From positions 1-44,494 of the forward strand of contig DDFA01000027.1 of assembly GCA_002336975.1 (NCBI GenBank): a stretch of 44,494 nucleotides of DNA, given 5' to 3'. This stretch comes from Phyllobacteriaceae bacterium UBA1940. GTDB lineage: Bacteria > Pseudomonadota > Alphaproteobacteria > Rhizobiales > Rhizobiaceae. The translations under genes were made by a program, and so were the position numbers. Positions 41,601 through 44,494 of this stretch are shown piece by piece (the stretch's first letter is position 1; each line of letters begins with the position of its first letter). The notes below the pieces were generated by a model. It made no database searches, was not told the DNA's origin, and saw only the letters and a program-made list of their open reading frames with translations.

Positions 41601-43726
41601 CGATTTTCCGGCAGGCAATGACGGTCCATTTGAACCCCGCGGGCGGCCAGTTCACCGTGAAGGACTTTACACCCCTGGAGGATCACTACACAGAGCAGAC
41701 CATCCAGACCCATGTGATGGCGGCCTATGCAGAAAAGGGCCTTGCCGCGATGGAGCAGGCGCTGCGGCTGTCCGAGGATTACTTTGTGCTGGAGCGTGAC
41801 GCCTTTCTGCGTCGCTGGATGCCCGGCAAGGGGGGTGAGATCCGGCGTCAGACTACTGGCAGCTCTTGGAAGACGATCGTAGAGGCGCTGAAGAATCCAG
41901 TCCAGCAGGAGATTGTCGCTGACGACCGCGAACAAACAAGCGTCCTGGTTCTGGCAGGACCAGGTTCGGGCAAGACGCGCGTTCTGGTGCATCGCATCGC
42001 CTACCTAATCCGTGTCCGCCGTGAGGACCCGCGCGGCATCCTCGTGCTGACCTACAACCGTCATGCCGCTGCCGAGATACGCATCCGGCTGCGGCATTTG
42101 ATCGGCGATGATGCGGCTGCGGTGACCATATCCACTTGTCACGCACTTGCGATGCGACTGGTGGGCGCGAGCTTTGCCGGAACTGCGAGCGAGACGTCCC
42201 ACGACTTCGACGGGATCGTTATGGAAGCAGTGCGCCAGTTGAACGGGGAAGGACTGAGCAAACCAGAGGCAGAGGCACAGCGTGATACGCTGATTCAGGG
42301 CTATCGCTGGATTCTAGTCGACGAATATCAGGACATTGGTCCTGAGGAATATGCTTTGATCTCCGCCGTCGCAGGCCGTTCACTGGACGATAAGGAGCTT
42401 CGCCTAAGCCTGTTTGCTGTGGGCGACGACGATCAGAATATCTACGCCTTCGCTGGGGCGTCCATCCGTTTTATCCGCCAGTTCGAAGCCGACTACAGCG
42501 CACGACCGATGTTCCTGGTCGAGAACTATCGCTCGACTGGGCACATCATTGCCGCGGCCAATGCAGTCATTGCGCCAGCCGCTGCCCGTATGAAAGCCAG
42601 TCACGACATTGCAATCGATCGCAAGCGCAGCAAGGCGCCGCCCGGCGGAGAGATGGCAGCGCTCGATCCGGTGGCCCGTGGGCGTGTGCAAGTGCTGGAC
42701 TGCCCATCCGGTGATGTTGCGCAGGCGTTGACCGCGATAGACGAACTCGTGCGATTATCGCGCCTTGATCCGGAGTGGAGTTGGTCGCGTGCGGCGGTCA
42801 TCGCTCGTGACTGGCGGCGGTTGGCTCCGGTGCGCGCTTATGCCGAAACGCTTGGCATTCCGGTGGAGATGGCAAATGAGAGCCTGCCCAGCATCTGGCG
42901 TCTGCGCGAAATGCAGCAGTTCATCGACGTCCTACGCCGCGATAATACACGTTTGCAGGGCGTCCGTGATCTGGTGGGCGTGCTGAACGCGATACCGTCC
43001 AATCGCTGGACAGACCTGATCGGCGAAGGCATCGCCGCGCTGGCCAAAGAGCTTGCGAACAAAACCATGCCCGTGCCTGACCTCGTCGAGTGGTTCGCTG
43101 AGTGGGCACATGATGCGCGCAGCGATCAGCGCGCACTGCTTCTTCTGACGGCGCATCGATCGAAAGGCTTGGAATTCGACGACGTCGTCATCCTGAACGG
43201 TGGCTGGGACAAGCCTTCTAAGGGCGAGGATTCTGATGCGCCGCGCCGCCTTTTCTATGTCGCCATGACCAGAGCGCGACGTAGCCTTGCCATCATTGCC
43301 GAAGGACAGCATCCGTTCGTCCCACACGGCGAAGAGCATCTGCTGCGCCGCGCCGCGTCCAGCGTCTCTAATGCCGCCGATTTTCCGGTTGCGCTATACC
43401 AAGTGCCTAACCTCAAGACCGTAGACCTGTCGTGGGCCGGGCGTCTCAAGCCGGATCATCCCTCGCTTGTCGCAATCTCGACGGCAAAAGTAGGAGATCC
43501 GATTCAGATCGTGCGCGACGGCCCTACCTGGAAGATGCAGGACGCTCGGGGACAAATTCTCGGACGCATGGCCAAAAGTTGGTCACCTCCCGAAGGACAC
43601 AACTTCCTCCGCGGCGAGGTTGGCGCCATCGTGCGCTGGCGCAAGGCCGACAGTCAGGAAGAGTTCCGGGTGCACCTTCACCGAGATGTTTGGGAAGTGG
43701 TTGTGCCTGAGCTTGTGTTCGGCTGA
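38624..43726 (+). CDS. Exonuclease-RecQ-UvrD triple fusion protein
   Basis: This 1700-residue protein joins three DNA enzymes. Residues about 10-150 look like a DEDD exonuclease: CVSIDLEV (D16, E18), LLGHNILRHDLP and NDPELDARL. Residues about 290-690 are a RecQ-type superfamily 2 helicase: Walker A PTGTGKS (320-326), DEAH (423-426) followed by CVSKWGHDFRPDYR, and AGRAGRD. A helical linker of about 350 residues follows. Residues about 1095-1580 are a UvrD/PcrA superfamily 1 helicase: GPGSGKT (1112-1118), DEYQD (1233-1237), GDDDQNIYAF, TAHRSKGLEF and VAMTRAR. A beta-rich tail (about 1610-1700) ends the protein. ATG 38624 is chosen; an in-frame TTG lies 6 nt upstream. It stands alone between repeats B and C. 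DNA repair or anti-phage defence is inferred. Confidence 0.9.
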   Translation: MAEPFQLFLQRCVSIDLEVDPATASIFAFAAVRDDDRPPILAKKSYLVIALDRLEAEATGGVHLLGHNILRHDLPHLFAMRPGLANVLRSPIDTLWLNPLAFPRNPYHHLVKHYHDGRLQAGHVNDPELDARLVFQVLRNQLAALTQQNADEPDAVAAFHFLTTRMENCGGFDAVFREVRGAPAPDPLAAQEAISRLLARRTCERRLDQTLNRLSNPQLGWPMAYALSWIMVAGGDSVMPPWVRAQFREASLIVRHLRDANCKSPDCAWCSEKNDPLRALSRWFGFDAFRAEPVDDMGRPLQERIVDETMRGSSVLGILPTGTGKSVCYQIPALSKFDKTGALTVVISPLVALMADQVQGMARAGISSAVTVNGMLSMPERQDALDRVRMGEAAMLLISPEQLRSNSVRSVLAQREIGLWVLDEAHCVSKWGHDFRPDYRFVSRFIKESSGDEAPAQVLCLTATAKPEVVRDIRDHFKSRLGRELLLLDGGAVRTNLSFEVRATQRGTKLADILDVIETKLPQEGASGAVVYCATRSETQRVAEFLKQQGLSAERFHAGLTSEEKRDIQERFRVGELRIIAATNAFGMGIDKPDIRLVVHGDIPGSLENYLQEAGRAGRDRAHANCVLLFAEEDVERQFSLSARSRLARHEIGAILKALRRLDERSKKTGTVVATSGEVVRAERDQEFERDTNTDDTRVKTAVSWLEEATLLSREENKVQIFSSSLRIRNLEEAEAILGKAAITGTRRKQLLDITRHLMNAPPDQGISTDELAGISGLTGGMLNKALADLEALGIARNDVAVTIFVHVAVDGHSQQRLAQASRLETALIALMREAAPDAEGAGDIPLHLAETCQALRNQGHSAVRPDIVEKLLRSMGRDGRDQDGGKGNLRLRKASRNTLMVTLQRSWQALEQTATLRQQGAERLLGHLLGRLPKGSRGKDIQVETTMGDLLATLTGDALLRGSGIQDMTKLMERALLWLHEQEVVTLGKGLTIFRQAMTVHLNPAGGQFTVKDFTPLEDHYTEQTIQTHVMAAYAEKGLAAMEQALRLSEDYFVLERDAFLRRWMPGKGGEIRRQTTGSSWKTIVEALKNPVQQEIVADDREQTSVLVLAGPGSGKTRVLVHRIAYLIRVRREDPRGILVLTYNRHAAAEIRIRLRHLIGDDAAAVTISTCHALAMRLVGASFAGTASETSHDFDGIVMEAVRQLNGEGLSKPEAEAQRDTLIQGYRWILVDEYQDIGPEEYALISAVAGRSLDDKELRLSLFAVGDDDQNIYAFAGASIRFIRQFEADYSARPMFLVENYRSTGHIIAAANAVIAPAAARMKASHDIAIDRKRSKAPPGGEMAALDPVARGRVQVLDCPSGDVAQALTAIDELVRLSRLDPEWSWSRAAVIARDWRRLAPVRAYAETLGIPVEMANESLPSIWRLREMQQFIDVLRRDNTRLQGVRDLVGVLNAIPSNRWTDLIGEGIAALAKELANKTMPVPDLVEWFAEWAHDARSDQRALLLLTAHRSKGLEFDDVVILNGGWDKPSKGEDSDAPRRLFYVAMTRARRSLAIIAEGQHPFVPHGEEHLLRRAASSVSNAADFPVALYQVPNLKTVDLSWAGRLKPDHPSLVAISTAKVGDPIQIVRDGPTWKMQDARGQILGRMAKSWSPPEGHNFLRGEVGAIVRWRKADSQEEFRVHLHRDVWEVVVPELVFG

Positions 43727-43935
43727 TAGCTTGCTCGTCACGAACGTGATATTTTGACATTGTGCGATGTGTGTCATCCCACAGCTCGTGGACACAAAGG
43801 ATCATGCTTGACCCCGTTTGAGACCTTTGCGGCTACAGAAAAACGTCTTCTTCCCGCGCGGTAACACTGGAAATCCTCAGCCTGCTGTCGGCCCCAACAC
43901 TTTAGTTGGTCGCGGCCCTTTTTGGGGGAGCCGAA
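43727..43935. other. Downstream region of the helicase gene
   Basis: 209 nt between the helicase stop and repeat C. A weak stem CCAAC/GTTGG lies near 43894-43909, and a T-run follows at about 43919-43923, possibly the transcript end. No gene is visible. Confidence 0.45.
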
Positions 43936-44260
43936 CAGGGTCCCCAGCCGTCTGTTACAGAGCTCTGGACGCTCTAGGGATCGGGAGAACGTCACGTAGT
44001 TTCTGACTCGAAATTGCGCCAAGTGGCTGCAAAGACGTCACTTTTTCTGTCGAGGAATGCCGGATATTGAGCGGACGGAATATGTCCAAAAATGGCTTCC
44101 CTGGGGACCTTGGATTCTCACATGATTTCAATGGCTTATCGAAGAAGCCTTGAAATGCCCTATGTTTTCCTGCCGCGAGCGACCGTGGATGTCACCTTTG
44201 TGCCCTGGCTTTGGGCATCAGTCAATACGGGCCTGAATCGGAAACAATTTCCGCTTTCGG
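43936..44260. repeat. Island direct repeat, copy C (long form)
   Basis: About 325 nt, matching copy B along its whole length and copy A in its right half. Conserved blocks include GGGTCCCCAGCCGTCT, GCAAAGACGTCACTTTTTC, GGGGACCTTGGATTCTCACA, CCGCGAGCGACCGTGGAT and CAATTTCCGCTT. The stretch just before the last block has diverged from A and B (44227-44242). Confidence 0.88.
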
Positions 44261-44494
44261 GCTGAAGTTTACGTTCCCGCGGCCGCCGCGCGGATGGCCG
44301 CTTCGCGCCTCCATATAGGTCGTTCAGTCTGCTTTTGTGTTTTCCGGAAGCTGCCGTTCACCTAGTCGGACAGGACGTCTGGCTTGGGATGAAACCTGAC
44401 GTTCCGCTTTCCGGCTATGATGGCTCGAAGTGGACGTAGGCGGCTACGCCATAGGCGCCGCGATGAAGACCCCTGTCAACGGCGGAGTAAAAAC
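44261..44494. other. Window end: unassigned DNA, possible insertion-sequence edge
   Basis: 234 nt with no gene I can support. The last 20 or so bases contain AACGGCGGAGTAAAAAC, which resembles the short GGCGGAGTAAAA repeats often seen near the ends of IS21-type elements in rhizobia. That reading is from memory and unverified. A new module after repeat C would begin here. Confidence 0.3.

Noticed and set aside
32340..44260. Repeats A, B and C as a CRISPR array or as insertion-sequence terminal repeats
   Set aside because: Spacing is about 6 kb, the copies are direct not inverted, and no transposase, integrase or cas gene is present.

Overview
The window reads as chromosome (or chromid) of a GC-rich alphaproteobacterium, most likely Rhizobiaceae (Shinella, Ensifer or Rhizobium type). 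The pointers are the alternative spermidine pathway genes, a DUF1127 mini-protein followed by a CCUCCUCCC-loop small RNA, the modABC/modE arrangement, rhizobial-style palindromic intergenic repeats and a YegP-like mini-protein. The genus is inferred from gene style only; there is no rRNA or tRNA gene to confirm it.

Layout. 1-2053: polyamine genes on the minus strand (carboxynorspermidine synthase, partial, and decarboxylase nspC) with a long leader that may hold a small ORF. 2090-5432: metal module, with a MerR-type operator, a Zn/Cd/Pb-type P-type ATPase, a SCO1-like protein and a convergent CadR/ZntR-like regulator. 5782-7549: two L,D-transpeptidase lipoproteins. 7632-13523: amidohydrolase, GcvT-type FAD oxidoreductase, XRE-cupin regulator and class I aminotransferase, which look like amine or amino-acid catabolism. 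13687-14229: DUF1127 gene and a four-hairpin RNA. 14257-14964: ParA-like ATPase. 15070-24428: a compact minus-strand chemotaxis operon (STAS, CheY, CheA, CheW, MCP, MCP, CheW, CheR, CheB), with a divergent soluble MCP-like protein at 24793-26517. 26627-29924: molybdate uptake (modABC) with a convergent one-domain ModE-like regulator. 29984-32244: omega-amino-acid:pyruvate-type aminotransferase with a divergent XRE-cupin regulator, then a DUF1508/YegP protein.

32340 to the window end is an accessory island. Three direct copies of a non-coding repeat (A 32340-32505, B 37962-38289, C 43936-44260) punctuate two modules of about 6 kb each. Module 1 is a McrB-like coiled-coil AAA ATPase plus a DUF2357/McrC-like PD-(D/E)XK protein ending in four CxxC pairs. 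Module 2 is one 1700-residue protein joining a probable DEDD exonuclease, a RecQ helicase and a UvrD/PcrA helicase. The repeat-module-repeat-module-repeat layout suggests a modular defence or DNA-processing island and is the most interesting part of the window. No transposase, integrase or CRISPR array was found.

How the genes work together: within the che operon the genes overlap or nearly abut, so receptor, kinase, couplers and adaptation enzymes are probably co-expressed. modA has a ModE-like palindrome upstream and modE sits at the other end of the locus. The metal ATPase promoter has the 19-bp spacer expected for activation by the MerR-family protein encoded at the far end of that module. 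Both aminotransferase genes have an XRE-cupin regulator transcribed divergently, suggesting local substrate-responsive control.
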